DNA of 64,000 nucleotides from Sulfurimicrobium sp031426915 (GTDB taxonomy: Bacteria > Pseudomonadota > Gammaproteobacteria > Burkholderiales > Sulfuricellaceae): positions 38,943-102,942 of the forward strand of contig JASJPB010000017.1 in NCBI GenBank assembly GCA_031426915.1, written 5' to 3'. Position 1 is the first letter of the stretch. Every line of letters begins with the position of its first letter. The notes under the pieces were generated by a model. That model made no database searches and had not been told where the DNA came from. It was given only the letters and a program-made list of their open reading frames with translations. The translations under genes and the position numbers were made by a program. Shown in pieces: positions 27,820 to 36,963 of this stretch.

Positions 27820-28572
27820 ATGCAAGCACAAGCCTTTTCCGTCGTTATCATCACCCTGAATGCCGCACAGCAAATAGAATCATGTTTGCAAAGTGTGGCT
27901 TTTGCCGATGAAATAGTCGTTGTGGACAGCGGCAGCACCGATGGCACAACAGAAATCGCGTTAAAATGCGGAGCCAGGGTAATTTTTCAGCCATGGCTAG
28001 GGTTTGGACGTCAAAAACAGTTTGCAGCGGAGCAGGCCCGTCATGATTGGGTGCTTTGCCTGGATGCTGACGAACGGGTAAGTGATGCATTGCGCACCCA
28101 CATTCTCCAGACTTTGCAGCAACCGTTCGCTTCTGCTTACAAAATGGCGCGCAGCAACCGTTTCATGGGGCGTTTTCTGCGTTATGGCGAGGGTTACCCT
28201 GACTGGAGCTTGCGTCTTTTCGACCGACGCCGCGCCTGCTGGAGCGACGATAATGTCCACGAAAAAGTCTTGACGGATGCAGCAGTCGGCACACTTAAGG
28301 GTGACCTGCTGCATGAATCGGCGGAAAATCTCGCAACGTATCTGGACAAGCAGAACCGCTACACGACAATTCAGGCGGAAACCATGTTTGATGCAGGACG
28401 CCGCGCCCACCTCGGGCACCTGATTTTCAGCCCGGCCGTGCGCTTCATTCGCTTCTACTTCGTGAAGCTGGGAATACTAGATGGCGTTCCGGGCTTGGTA
28501 CACATTATTATAGGCTGCTGCTGCAGCTTGATGAAATACGCAAAGCTCATGGCATTGCAAAGGGGAAAATAA
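27820..28572 (+). CDS. GT2-family glycosyltransferase (LPS core type)
   Basis: A 250-residue family 2 glycosyltransferase: SVVIITLNAAQQIESCLQSV, VDSGSTDGT nucleotide-binding segment and the metal-binding CLDADERV (DxD-like). It resembles the WaaE/KdtX group that adds glucose to the LPS inner core. A hydrophobic C-terminal stretch (LVHIIIGCCCSLMKYAKLMAL) could associate with the membrane. It sits between waaC and the epimerase gene, supporting an LPS or surface polysaccharide role. Sugar specificity is unproven. Confidence 0.85.
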   Translation: MQAQAFSVVIITLNAAQQIESCLQSVAFADEIVVVDSGSTDGTTEIALKCGARVIFQPWLGFGRQKQFAAEQARHDWVLCLDADERVSDALRTHILQTLQQPFASAYKMARSNRFMGRFLRYGEGYPDWSLRLFDRRRACWSDDNVHEKVLTDAAVGTLKGDLLHESAENLATYLDKQNRYTTIQAETMFDAGRRAHLGHLIFSPAVRFIRFYFVKLGILDGVPGLVHIIIGCCCSLMKYAKLMALQRGK

Positions 28573-28573
28573 T

Positions 28574-29578
28574 TTGAAAATTCTGGTAACCGGCGTCGCC
28601 GGTTTTATTGGCATGCATACCGCGCAGCGCCTGCTCGCCCTCGGCAATGAGGTGGTGGGGGTTGATAATCTGAACGACTACTACGATGTCCAGCTAAAAC
28701 GCGACCGCCTGCAGCAGCTCGCACCTCGCCCCGGATTCAGATTCGTTCAAATGAATCTGGCCGATCACCACACAGCACAACAGCTTTTCTCGGCAGAAAA
28801 GTTCCAGCGCGTCGTGCATCTGGCGGCCCAGCCCGGCGTGCGCTATTCCCTGCAGAATCCCCATGCCTATGTCGAATCCAATGTGGTCGGCTACCTCAAC
28901 GTGTTGGAAGGATGCCGCCACAGCCAGGTCGAACACCTGGTTTACGCCAGCAGTTCCAGCGTGTACGGCGCGAACACAAAAATGCCCTTTTCGGTGCATG
29001 ACAATGTTGACCATCCGGTCAGTCTCTATGCCGCCACCAAGAAATCCAACGAACTCATGGCGCACACCTACAGCCACCTGTTCGCCTTGCCAACCACCGG
29101 GCTGCGCTTCTTCACGGTTTACGGCCCGTGGGGCCGCCCCGACATGTCGCCCTCCCTGTTCGCATCCGCAATCCGGGCCGGGCGAGCGATAGACGTGTTC
29201 AACCAGGGCCGGATGCGCCGCGACTTTACCTATATCGACGATATCGTGGAGGGCGTAGTGCGGGTCATTGACAAAGTTGCCACGCCCGATCCCGGGTTCG
29301 ACAAGGCACAGCCTGATGCCGCCACCAGCTACGCCCCTTTCCGGGTGTACAACATTGGCAATCACGAACCGGTGGAACTGATGGACTTTATTGGCGCCAT
29401 TGAAGATGCGCTGGGCAAGAAAGCGCTGAAGAACATGCTGCCGATGCAGGCCGGTGACGTGGAAGCCACATACGCGGATATTGAAGACCTGAGGAATGCG
29501 GCTGGATTTTCCCCCTCAACGCAACTGAAAGACGGGGTGGCGAAATTTGTGAAGTGGCATCTGGACTACTACAAGTAG
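28574..29578 (+). CDS. NAD-dependent UDP-sugar epimerase (UDP-glucuronate 4-epimerase-like)
   Basis: A 334-residue short-chain dehydrogenase/epimerase starting at TTG, one base after the preceding stop, with AGGGG upstream. The Rossmann motif is GVAGFIG (8-14), catalytic residues are Ser/Tyr in SSSSVYG and YAATKKSNE, and YGPWGRPDMSP is typical of UDP-glucuronate 4-epimerases. It would make UDP-galacturonate for LPS or capsule. The overlap-type junction with the GT2 gene suggests a joint surface sugar role. Confidence 0.88.
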   Translation: MKILVTGVAGFIGMHTAQRLLALGNEVVGVDNLNDYYDVQLKRDRLQQLAPRPGFRFVQMNLADHHTAQQLFSAEKFQRVVHLAAQPGVRYSLQNPHAYVESNVVGYLNVLEGCRHSQVEHLVYASSSSVYGANTKMPFSVHDNVDHPVSLYAATKKSNELMAHTYSHLFALPTTGLRFFTVYGPWGRPDMSPSLFASAIRAGRAIDVFNQGRMRRDFTYIDDIVEGVVRVIDKVATPDPGFDKAQPDAATSYAPFRVYNIGNHEPVELMDFIGAIEDALGKKALKNMLPMQAGDVEATYADIEDLRNAAGFSPSTQLKDGVAKFVKWHLDYYK

Positions 29579-29632
29579 CCTGGCGCAGAGCATTGGTGCA
29601 ACGTGCAACGCGCGACGCTTATTGCCCCCTAG

Positions 29633-30019
29633 CTACCAGAACAGTTCTGCGGAATATCGGGCGATATGCCGGTCAGCGGTTACCAGCGCCATTTTTTCCG
29701 TCAATGCCTGTGCAATAAGCATACGGTCGAATGGGTCATTGTGGTGTGCGGGAAGCGTGGCGAGTTGCCAGACGTGAGGAAAGTTAACGGGCAGAATCGA
29801 CAAGCCGTTTTCGCTCTTCTGGTTCTCGATAATTTCCGACAATGGCTGCTGGAATAATAACTTACCCGCGCTTACCTTAATCTGCATTTCCCAGATGCTG
29901 GCGATGCTCAGATACAGCTGATTGTCCGAATCTTCACATGCAGCCAGCACGCGAGGCGGCACCTTGGAAACGTCCTCCCAAAGCCATATAAAAGCATGGG
30001 TATCCAGCAACAAATTCAT
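29633..30019 (-). CDS. PIN-domain toxin (VapC family)
   Basis: A 128-residue PIN-domain ribonuclease. Conserved acidic positions are Asp6 in LLLDTHAFIW, a Glu in SIWEMQIK and Asp in HHNDPFDRMLIAQA, plus the terminal TADRHI segment. Such toxins cut RNA (often tRNA) when their antitoxin is degraded. It overlaps the antitoxin gene by 4 bp, antitoxin first, which is the standard order. Confidence 0.9.
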   Translation of the reverse strand: MNLLLDTHAFIWLWEDVSKVPPRVLAACEDSDNQLYLSIASIWEMQIKVSAGKLLFQQPLSEIIENQKSENGLSILPVNFPHVWQLATLPAHHNDPFDRMLIAQALTEKMALVTADRHIARYSAELFW

Positions 30020-30261
30020 ACCGGCCCATCTCCAAGCCAGAATTCATCCGGAAAAGGCTCATCGAAATCATCGCTGATATATAGAACCCCGCCTTTATGC
30101 AGTCCAAACACACGCTTTTTCTTTGGCGGTTCCAGCGGCACCAGCCTGATTAGCGGCTTGTTGGCCTTGGCGATAATCACCTCATCGCCCGCCAAGGCCT
30201 GTGCCAGCAGTTCGGAAAGGTGGGTCTTGGCATCGTGAATGTTGACGATCCGGGTTTCCAT
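30016..30261 (-). CDS. Phd/YefM-type antitoxin (VapB partner)
   Basis: An 81-residue antitoxin. The N-terminal METRIVNIHDAKTHLSELLAQALAGDEVIIAKANKPLIRL fits the Phd/YefM DNA-binding fold, and the C-terminal acidic/aromatic tail would wrap the toxin. It precedes the PIN toxin with ATGA overlap. A near-palindrome 11 bp upstream is a candidate autoregulatory operator. Confidence 0.88.
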   Translation of the reverse strand: METRIVNIHDAKTHLSELLAQALAGDEVIIAKANKPLIRLVPLEPPKKKRVFGLHKGGVLYISDDFDEPFPDEFWLGDGPV

Positions 30262-30271
30262 TATGAAGCAC

Positions 30272-30288
30272 CTAGCTAATTAGTTAGC
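30272..30288. promoter_or_regulatory. Palindromic candidate operator of the toxin-antitoxin pair
   Basis: The AT-rich near-palindrome CTAGCTAATTAGTTAG contains GCTAA-TTAG-TTAGC and lies just upstream of the antitoxin start. Phd-type antitoxins bind such repeats to repress their own operon. Function here is inferred from position only. Confidence 0.45.
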
Positions 30289-30331
30289 CAAGACTATAAC
30301 CAGAAACAACTGATGTCAAGAAAATGCAGGC

Positions 30332-30361
30332 AAAAAAAACGGGCACCGAAGTGCCCGTTTT
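30332..30361 (-). terminator. Intrinsic terminator of the porin gene
   Basis: An 8-bp perfect stem (ACGGGCAC / GTGCCCGT) with loop CGAA is flanked on the minus strand by a run of eight U residues. It lies 26 bp after the porin stop codon. A short T-run on the other side could give weak termination in the opposite direction. Confidence 0.85.
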
Positions 30362-30386
30362 GATTTCCAGTTTAGCCTAGGCCAAA

Positions 30387-31451
30387 TTAGAATGCGTGCT
30401 TAACACCGAAGGACAGGCCGCTCGGGTCTTTGTTAACAGCAACAGCAGGCGCATCACCGTGACCACCGGAGTAGGCCATGAAGTTAGCTGCGTCGTCGTT
30501 GTTGGTGCGAGCGTAGGCTGCGTATGCAGTGGTGCGCTTGGACAGTGCATAGTCAGCACCCAGGGCCCACAGGTTAGCACCGGTGTTGGAAGTGTTGCTT
30601 ACGTCACCCGCATTGATGTACTGAGCCTTGATAGTGGTTGCGCCCATTTTGTATGCGCCACCAACACTCCAGGTCTTGCGGCTGTCAGAAGTACCACCGA
30701 TGTCGTTCACTTTTTGGTACAGGGCGGTTACTTTAACGTCGCCGAAGCTGTAGCCACCAACCAAACGCCAGGCTTTTTCGTCGTTACCGGTGTTAGCAAC
30801 CTTGGACAGGTTGTGCTTTTCATAGCCGATACCAACCATTGCCGGACCGCCTTCGTAAATTGCCAGGCCGCTCCATGCGTCCACGCAGCTGGTGGAACCG
30901 CAACCTGCGTCAGCAGCAGCGTTTGCGCCAACATTGGTCACGTAAGCAATAGCACCGTGGATGCCGCTGATGGTCGGGGAGATGTAGGCAATCACGTTGT
31001 CAGGACGCAGATCCCAACCAGCACCACCAACGGAAATCAGATTGCGGGAATCGCCAACTTGGTCACCGAACAGGTCAGCCTTGCGACCCAGGATCTTCAC
31101 CGGGGTGTCATGCTTGCCCAGCAGCGCGGTACCGAAACCGCCGGTCAGGCCAACGAAGCTGTTGCCGTTGGTCAGAGTGTTGCTGGCATTGCGCGAGCTG
31201 GTGTCGCCCATGCCGACATAGCTGGTCAACTGCCAAATGGCCTTCAGGCCGTTGCCCAGGGACTCGTCACCTGCGAAACGGATGTAGGAAGAGTTGCTGG
31301 ACACGTTGGTGTTGCGCTGGTCGCCGTTGTTCAGGCTGTCCAGGGACATGTTCAGGTTACCGGAAATCGTGACGTTACCGCTGTCAGCATTGGCAGCCAG
31401 AGGAGCGGCCAGGGCAGCAGCTACAGCTACAGCCAGAAGTTTTTTGTTCAT
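30387..31451 (-). CDS. Gram-negative general porin (trimeric beta-barrel)
   Basis: A 354-residue outer membrane porin with signal peptide MNKKLLAVAVAAALAAPLAANA and the usual betaproteobacterial porin pattern: alternating amphipathic strands, GFGTALLGKHDTPVKI (loop 3 region), and C-terminal SFGVKHAF ending in Phe, the BAM recognition signal. It forms a diffusion channel for small hydrophilic solutes. AGGAG lies 7 bp before the ATG. It is monocistronic, with its own terminator. Bias to common codons suggests high expression. Confidence 0.93.
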   Translation of the reverse strand: MNKKLLAVAVAAALAAPLAANADSGNVTISGNLNMSLDSLNNGDQRNTNVSSNSSYIRFAGDESLGNGLKAIWQLTSYVGMGDTSSRNASNTLTNGNSFVGLTGGFGTALLGKHDTPVKILGRKADLFGDQVGDSRNLISVGGAGWDLRPDNVIAYISPTISGIHGAIAYVTNVGANAAADAGCGSTSCVDAWSGLAIYEGGPAMVGIGYEKHNLSKVANTGNDEKAWRLVGGYSFGDVKVTALYQKVNDIGGTSDSRKTWSVGGAYKMGATTIKAQYINAGDVSNTSNTGANLWALGADYALSKRTTAYAAYARTNNDDAANFMAYSGGHGDAPAVAVNKDPSGLSFGVKHAF

Positions 31452-31652
31452 AAAATTCTCCTAAGAATTTAAGTTTTTTAGAGTTGCTTAGGCAGGAAAC
31501 ACAGCCAAGAGATTTCCCTGCCCAACCTCTCCACCGAGAAGTTGTCCCAATTTTGCCAAAAAGCCAAGCATCGTGGCAAGGTATATTTACCATTTCCGCA
31601 ACAAAGCCAAAGCGCGTGTTGCAATAAAACAACAACCAAAAATCCAAACCGG

Positions 31653-32570
31653 CTATTCACTCGCCAGTTGGTCCGCCCGGGTAAATATCCAGGTGCGGGT
31701 GATGCTGAGAATATCGGTGTCCTTGCGAATATCATCCGGAAGGGGCGCGTAGGGCGCACCCAACTCCACGATACGCCTTGCGGCCGCATCCAGCACCCTG
31801 GAGCCGGAAGAGCGATTGATTTCGATATTTTCCACGCCACCGTCGGCGCGGATCGAAACCGTCAACTGCATTTGGCCATAAAGTTTTTGTTGCCTGGCCG
31901 CTTCGGGATAATTCAGGTTACCCACCCTTTCCACCTTCATGCGCCAGTCTTCCACGTAGCGGGCAAAGCGGTATTCCTGGGTACGGGCACCGATGAATTT
32001 GCGCTTGGGACGCTTCTGGTAATTATCCCAGTCGCGGGAAATCTGCGCTTCGAGCCTCGCGGCATCCAGGCTTCTTTGCACCAGCTCCGTGGCATTGGGC
32101 TTGGCGACAGCCTCATTGGCCTGCTGGGGTTGCGATGTGCTGGGCGACGGTTCCACCTGTTGCTTCGACTTGACCTGGGTCAGCAGGCTGCGCGCCTGCT
32201 GCTCCAACTCGGCGACCCGCTGCTCGGGCTGCTCCATGACGGGGTCGGGATGGGGGCGATCCAGGTTGGGCAGCGGGCTTTTGGCTCGACGCTCGGCATC
32301 GGTGTTGCCGCCACCATCGAGGTTGGCCTGGGCCAGCGCATCTGCCCTGACTGGCTTGCTGGCGGATTTGCTGTTGACCAGCACCACTTCGAGATAGGCG
32401 GCGGAATTAGGGATTTGTTTCAGAACCGGCGCAGCGAAGTGGATAGTCAGAATCAATGCATGGGCAAGCGCTGAAAACAGCAGCATCAGCCCCAGCCGGG
32501 AAGACTCGCCGCTTTTCGACGAGAACTCGACCAATCCGGGAAAAGACATCTTGTCGAAGTGATTTCTCAT
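31653..32570 (-). CDS. TonB-like energy transducer
   Basis: A 305-residue protein with a short cytoplasmic N-terminus, one membrane anchor (LGLMLLFSALAHALILTIHF, about 27-46), a Pro/Gln-rich periplasmic spacer and a C-terminal TonB domain (about 205-305: YPEAARQQKLYGQMQLTVSIRADG). TonB proteins pass proton-motive energy to outer membrane receptors. No exbB or exbD is beside it. The spacer has unusual coiled-coil content (EQPEQRVAELEQQARSLL). A TonB receptor is encoded at 57.2-59.5 kb. The next gene upstream is an RNase. Confidence 0.85.
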   Translation of the reverse strand: MRNHFDKMSFPGLVEFSSKSGESSRLGLMLLFSALAHALILTIHFAAPVLKQIPNSAAYLEVVLVNSKSASKPVRADALAQANLDGGGNTDAERRAKSPLPNLDRPHPDPVMEQPEQRVAELEQQARSLLTQVKSKQQVEPSPSTSQPQQANEAVAKPNATELVQRSLDAARLEAQISRDWDNYQKRPKRKFIGARTQEYRFARYVEDWRMKVERVGNLNYPEAARQQKLYGQMQLTVSIRADGGVENIEINRSSGSRVLDAAARRIVELGAPYAPLPDDIRKDTDILSITRTWIFTRADQLASE

Positions 32571-32605
32571 TTAGCGCCAGCAGTTTATGCGCTTGAACAC
32601 AGGTG

Positions 32606-34465
32606 TCAAGAAGCCGCTTCCACCACCCGCTCGGCATGGAACTTGCACCTGACTTCCAGCTCCAGCAAGTCCACCGCGCTGATTTCCACCTCAACCGCGG
32701 CACCAGGAAGCAATTCCGGCATCCCGAAAACCCGCGTTACCAGCGGCAGGCGCTCGAAACGCACCAGATTCTCCTTGATCACCGTGGCGGGTGCAATGGT
32801 GACATTTTCCTGCGACAGGTAACGCAGGCACCAGTAACGCTCCATACTGCGCTGGACGTCGTTATAGGCTTCATGGGCCAGTTCGAAGTCGCGGATGGCG
32901 GAAAACAGGGCTTCGCTATTCGGCGCATAGGGCGGCGCCTCTCCCTGCAGCATGGCTAGAATCTGGCGCTGGTTAAGCAGGTCCACATAACGCCGCAACG
33001 GCGAACTGGACCACGCATACTGCGTCACGCCGAGTCCCTGATGTGGCGCAGGCGTGCTGCTCATACGCACCTTGCCATTGTTCTGGCTGCGGTAAATCGC
33101 CGCCACACCCGCTTCCCCAAGCTGTTTTGCCCAGTGCGAATTAACCTGGATCATGAGTTCCGACACCACCTTGTCGATCGGCGAGCCGCGCGGCCGCTCG
33201 GTCACGATAACGTGTTCCCCGTCGATCTCGAAATTGTAGTCCTTGAACTGATTCTGGCTACCCACCTTGCCGCGCAACTGTTCCAGACGGCTGGCGAACT
33301 GCCACAGCATTTCCAGTTCGGCCTTGAAAGGGTAGTCGGGACCGTCTCCCCGGGCCAGGGTTTCCGCGTTGAACACCGGTTCCAGCGTGTCGTGGCGCAG
33401 GTTGGTGGCGATGTGCACCCGTTCCACGCGGCTTTCCACCGACAGGATTTCATAGTCCGGCGACACTTCCAGGTACATGGAAAGGGCCGGATTGGCCGTG
33501 CCTTCGTTGAGGGTGAAGTGTTCGACCACTTCATCCGGCAGCATGGTGATCTTGCGGCCGGGCATATACACCGTGGAAAGGCGTTGCAACGCAATATTAT
33601 CGAGCGTGGAGCCGGGTTCGAAGCCCAGCGCCGGCGCGGCGATATGAATACCGACACGCCAGTTGCCGTTGGACAGCTTGACCACCGAGAACGCATCGTC
33701 GATTTCCGTCGTGGCGGCATCGTCGATACTGAAGGCTTCGACATCGGCGCGAGGCAGATCATGCTCTCGCACGAACTCTCCCGCCGCCTCGAAAGCCGTG
33801 CCGCGCGGGAAATGTTCCAGCACGAAGCGCCGGTAGTGATAATCGAGGCTGGAGGGAATTGCGCCGCATTGCTCCAGCAGCCTGACCGCGGTGGTGCCGG
33901 TGTCGGCACAGGCCTTTTCCAGCGCCTTGTGCTCCAGGGTGTTCTTGTCCGGGTGATAAAGCAGCATTTCCACCACTTGGGGCGTGAACGCTTGCGGCAG
34001 GGTGGAGACGCACATCTGGCTGACATAGCCGGCGACAATGGCGGCCTGCTGGCGTTTCTTCTCTTCTGACGCCAGCGCGGCCTTGAGATTTTCTTCCGGC
34101 GCAGCCTTGTAGCGCCCCTTGCCTTTCTTGTAGAAATACATCGGCGCGGAATGCAACCTGAGCGCGACTGCCGCCGCTTCGAGCGGACTGGGCGCGTGGC
34201 CATAATATTCTTGAGCCAGTTCATTGAACATGAACTCATCCGCTCCGCAGCATTGCCACAGGAAATCCGTGTCCAGGTCGGCCACGATGGCCTCGGCCGC
34301 ATCCATGAAGCCCGCTATGGGCGGATTCTCGAAACGCAGCAGCACATTGCCGGCCTTGATCTTGGTGCGCTTGCCGTGCGGCGTCTCCACCTGCAGCGAG
34401 GAAGTGTTATCGGCCATGACGCTCGCCACCTTGATGGCGCCGTCTTCTTCGTACAATACGTTCAT
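32606..34465 (-). CDS. RNase II-family 3'-5' exoribonuclease (RNB domain)
   Basis: A 619-residue RNB-domain exonuclease that degrades single-stranded RNA processively. The metal-binding Asp cluster is in AFSIDDAATTEIDDAFSV, and YMPGRKITMLPDEVVEHFTLNEG is a family hallmark. The N-terminus has an unusual domain in place of canonical cold-shock domains, as in the betaproteobacterial group, and a short S1-like region ends the protein. Close in length to RNase II (about 640). Confidence 0.92.
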   Translation of the reverse strand: MNVLYEEDGAIKVASVMADNTSSLQVETPHGKRTKIKAGNVLLRFENPPIAGFMDAAEAIVADLDTDFLWQCCGADEFMFNELAQEYYGHAPSPLEAAAVALRLHSAPMYFYKKGKGRYKAAPEENLKAALASEEKKRQQAAIVAGYVSQMCVSTLPQAFTPQVVEMLLYHPDKNTLEHKALEKACADTGTTAVRLLEQCGAIPSSLDYHYRRFVLEHFPRGTAFEAAGEFVREHDLPRADVEAFSIDDAATTEIDDAFSVVKLSNGNWRVGIHIAAPALGFEPGSTLDNIALQRLSTVYMPGRKITMLPDEVVEHFTLNEGTANPALSMYLEVSPDYEILSVESRVERVHIATNLRHDTLEPVFNAETLARGDGPDYPFKAELEMLWQFASRLEQLRGKVGSQNQFKDYNFEIDGEHVIVTERPRGSPIDKVVSELMIQVNSHWAKQLGEAGVAAIYRSQNNGKVRMSSTPAPHQGLGVTQYAWSSSPLRRYVDLLNQRQILAMLQGEAPPYAPNSEALFSAIRDFELAHEAYNDVQRSMERYWCLRYLSQENVTIAPATVIKENLVRFERLPLVTRVFGMPELLPGAAVEVEISAVDLLELEVRCKFHAERVVEAAS

Positions 34466-34490
34466 TTATGCCATTTCAAATTAGGGATTC

Positions 34491-34550
34491 ACCACAAAGA
34501 CGCAAAAGCGCGAAGATAGTTCTCGACTGCTTTTTCTGCGTCTTTGCGGT
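34491..34550. repeat. Imperfect inverted repeat upstream of the RNase gene
   Basis: Arms ACCACAAAGACGCA (34491-34504) and TGCGTCTTTGCGGT (34537-34550) pair in 13 of 14 positions across a 32-nt interior. It lies between mpl and the RNase gene, both on the minus strand. The motif resembles dispersed CAAAGACGC hairpins seen in several proteobacteria. It may terminate mpl transcription or be a small mobile repeat. Confidence 0.5.
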
Positions 34551-34569
34551 TTAAATGTTTTTTCAAGAA

Positions 34570-35904
34570 TTAACGCGGAAGCAGCGCCGCCAGCAGCTTG
34601 CCATGCACGCCGCCGAAGCCGCCGTTGCTCATGACCAGTACGTGATCGCCGCGGCGTGCGGCACCGGCGACGGCTGCCACCAGCGCCGGCAGGTCATCGA
34701 AAGTCGCGGCCCGGCCCTGCAACGGCGCCAGCGCGGCGGCGGCATCCCAGCCCAGGTTGACGCCGTAGCAAAACACCTGGTCGGCGGCTTCAAGGCTAGC
34801 TGGCAGGGCGTCTTTCATCACCCCCAGCTTCATGGTGTTGGAACGGGGCTCCAGCACGGCCAGAATACGCGCCCCGCCCACTTTCTGTCGCAGGCCGGCC
34901 ACGGTGGTTGCGATCGCGGTGGGATGGTGGGCGAAATCGTCGTAAACCGTGATGCCGTTCACGACACCGCGCACTTCCATGCGCCGCTTGACGTTGTGGA
35001 ACTGCCCCAGGGCTTCGATCGAAACCTCGGCCGGTACGCCGACATGACGCGCTGCAGCGATGGCAGCCAGCGCGTTCATGCGGTTGTGTTCGCCCAGCAG
35101 ATCCCAGTGCAGCCTGCCCTGAAACGCCTCCTTGAAGGCGATGGTTTCAACGCCGCCGATCATCCAGCCGTCTGCCACGCCAAATTTCTCCACCTGCGTC
35201 CAGCAACCGCGTTGCAACACGCGTTCAAGGCTGTCCTCGCGGCCATTGGCAACGATCAGACCGTTGCCGGGCACGGTGCGCACCAGATGGTGAAACTGGG
35301 TCTCGATCGCCGCCAGGTCGGGAAAAATGTCGGCATGGTCGAATTCCAGATTGTTCAGGATGGCCGTGCGCGGCCGGTAGTGTACGAACTTGGAACGCTT
35401 GTCGAAAAAAGCCGTGTCGTATTCATCCGCCTCGATGACGAAAAAAGGCATATCGGTCAGTCGCGCGGAAATGCCGAAATTCTGCGGCACGCCGCCGATC
35501 AGGAAGCCCGGATTGAGATGGGCATATTCCAGAATCCAGGCCAGCATCGAGGAGGTCGTGGTCTTGCCGTGGGTCCCTGCCACCGCCAGCACCCATTTAT
35601 CATGCAGCACGTTGTCCGCCAGCCACTGTGGACCGGAAACATAGGGCAGGCCACGGTTGAGGATTTCTTCCATGAGCGGGTTGCCGCGGCTCACCACGTT
35701 ACCGATGACGAACATGTCCGGCTCCAGCCGGATCTGTTCGGGGCCGAAACCTTCACTCAGTGCGATGCCCTGGGCTTCGAGCTGGGTGCTCATGGGAGGA
35801 TAGACATTGGCATCGCAACCGGTGACTTTATGGCCCGCCTGTTTGGCGATGGCTGCAATGCCGCCCATGAAGGTGCCGCAGATGCCGAGGATATGGATAT
35901 GCAT
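34570..35904 (-). CDS. mpl: UDP-N-acetylmuramate:L-Ala-gamma-D-Glu-meso-DAP ligase
   Basis: A Mur ligase of about 444 residues that attaches the recycled tripeptide to UDP-MurNAc in peptidoglycan recycling. Signatures are MHIHILGICGTFMGGIAAIA, the P-loop GTHGKTTTSSMLAW (about 108-121) and the HN motif in LLGEHNRMNALAAI. I prefer the ATG at 35904 because the family begins MHIHILG; an in-frame ATG at 35925 adds seven residues, and neither has an obvious ribosome-binding site. Confidence 0.94.
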   Translation of the reverse strand: MHIHILGICGTFMGGIAAIAKQAGHKVTGCDANVYPPMSTQLEAQGIALSEGFGPEQIRLEPDMFVIGNVVSRGNPLMEEILNRGLPYVSGPQWLADNVLHDKWVLAVAGTHGKTTTSSMLAWILEYAHLNPGFLIGGVPQNFGISARLTDMPFFVIEADEYDTAFFDKRSKFVHYRPRTAILNNLEFDHADIFPDLAAIETQFHHLVRTVPGNGLIVANGREDSLERVLQRGCWTQVEKFGVADGWMIGGVETIAFKEAFQGRLHWDLLGEHNRMNALAAIAAARHVGVPAEVSIEALGQFHNVKRRMEVRGVVNGITVYDDFAHHPTAIATTVAGLRQKVGGARILAVLEPRSNTMKLGVMKDALPASLEAADQVFCYGVNLGWDAAAALAPLQGRAATFDDLPALVAAVAGAARRGDHVLVMSNGGFGGVHGKLLAALLPR

Positions 35905-36008
35905 GAAGGGAAGCTGCTTGTACATTTAGCAGCGCAGCATTTTATCATGACGTGGACAAACCACGGCTGTTATTCAACGCCAATTGATTGCGCTATACTG
36001 CGGGCATC

Positions 36009-36929
36009 ATGCCCCAGTCTCCCACCGACATCGCGCGTGCCGCGTTGCATCAGCTTACCCAACTGGCCTTGCCGCCCACACCGGAAAATTTCAGCAAGTA
36101 TTACCATGAAATCTCTGGCGAACCGGCACCCCAGTTGCCGGCCCAGGACCCCAACTGTGCGGCCCTGCTGGAAATGATCCGCGACATGCTGAGCGAGGCC
36201 TCGGAGAGAACCGCCGACCTGGCCGACGACCTTCAAAACCATAACCAGACCATAAAAAGCTCGATAGAAGGTCTCGGGCAACCGCAAGAAAAAAAACGCA
36301 TGTTGCAGCTGCTCGGCACCATCCTCACCACCGCCACCTCGATCCACTCTTCCGTGGAAGACGCCCATCTCGACCTGACGGCGACAAAACTGGCTCTGGA
36401 ACACATCAGGACCGAGCTGCAGGAAAGCCGCCAGATGATGCAGGAAGACTGGCTTACCGGCGCCCAGAACCGGCGTTCCATGGATATGGTTCTGACCAAG
36501 GAAGTGGCCCGCGCCCAGCGCAATGCCTCCAGGTTGGCGGTAGCCATGGTGGACCTGGACCACTTCAAGAACGTCAACGACGAATTCGGCCACGATGCCG
36601 GCGACAAAGCATTACAGCATCTCACCCTGGTCGCCAAGGCGGTATTGAGGGAATCGGACACCCTGGTGCGCTATGGCGGCGAGGAATTTCTCATCATCCT
36701 GCCCGAAACCGACCTCAACGGCGCGCAATATGTTTTGGACCGTCTTAAACATGCTTTCCAGAAAAATCCCCTGGTGTATGACGGCAGGCCAATTTTGATG
36801 ACCTTCAGCGCCGGACTGGCCAGGCTGATTAAAGACGAAAACGGCCACGGCCTGGTGATGCGTGCCGATGCCGCGCTGTACCAGGCAAAACACAGCGGCC
36901 GCAACTGCACCAAGATCGCCGCCGAATAA
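36009..36929 (+). CDS. Soluble diguanylate cyclase (GGDEF)
   Basis: A 306-residue cytoplasmic protein. An N-terminal helical region (about 1-140) precedes a GGDEF domain with active-site GGEEF (RYGGEEFLIILPE) and an inhibitory I-site RESD five residues before it. It should make c-di-GMP from GTP and be product-inhibited. ATG at 36009 is favoured over an upstream TTG at 35988. It is divergent from mpl and followed by the PepSY-kinase operon after a 200-bp gap, so probably transcribed alone. Confidence 0.9.
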   Translation: MPQSPTDIARAALHQLTQLALPPTPENFSKYYHEISGEPAPQLPAQDPNCAALLEMIRDMLSEASERTADLADDLQNHNQTIKSSIEGLGQPQEKKRMLQLLGTILTTATSIHSSVEDAHLDLTATKLALEHIRTELQESRQMMQEDWLTGAQNRRSMDMVLTKEVARAQRNASRLAVAMVDLDHFKNVNDEFGHDAGDKALQHLTLVAKAVLRESDTLVRYGGEEFLIILPETDLNGAQYVLDRLKHAFQKNPLVYDGRPILMTFSAGLARLIKDENGHGLVMRADAALYQAKHSGRNCTKIAAE

Positions 36930-36944
36930 GAGCAGCGACCACCC

Positions 36945-36963
36945 CATTCAGCTTTCATTCAGC
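36945..36963 (+). promoter_or_regulatory. Candidate response-regulator box before the PepSY/RR/HK operon
   Basis: Two copies of CATTCAGC (36945-36952 and 36956-36963) are spaced exactly 11 bp apart, one helical turn, as in boxes bound by OmpR/PhoP-type dimers. TAGGAT at 36974-36979 could be the -10, so the second copy covers the -35 area. This fits positive autoregulation by the regulator encoded at 37423. Confidence 0.5.

Noticed and set aside
30396..31472. A 358-codon open frame opposite the porin gene
   Set aside because: Compositional shadow of a highly biased porin gene; no start signal, no recognisable domain.
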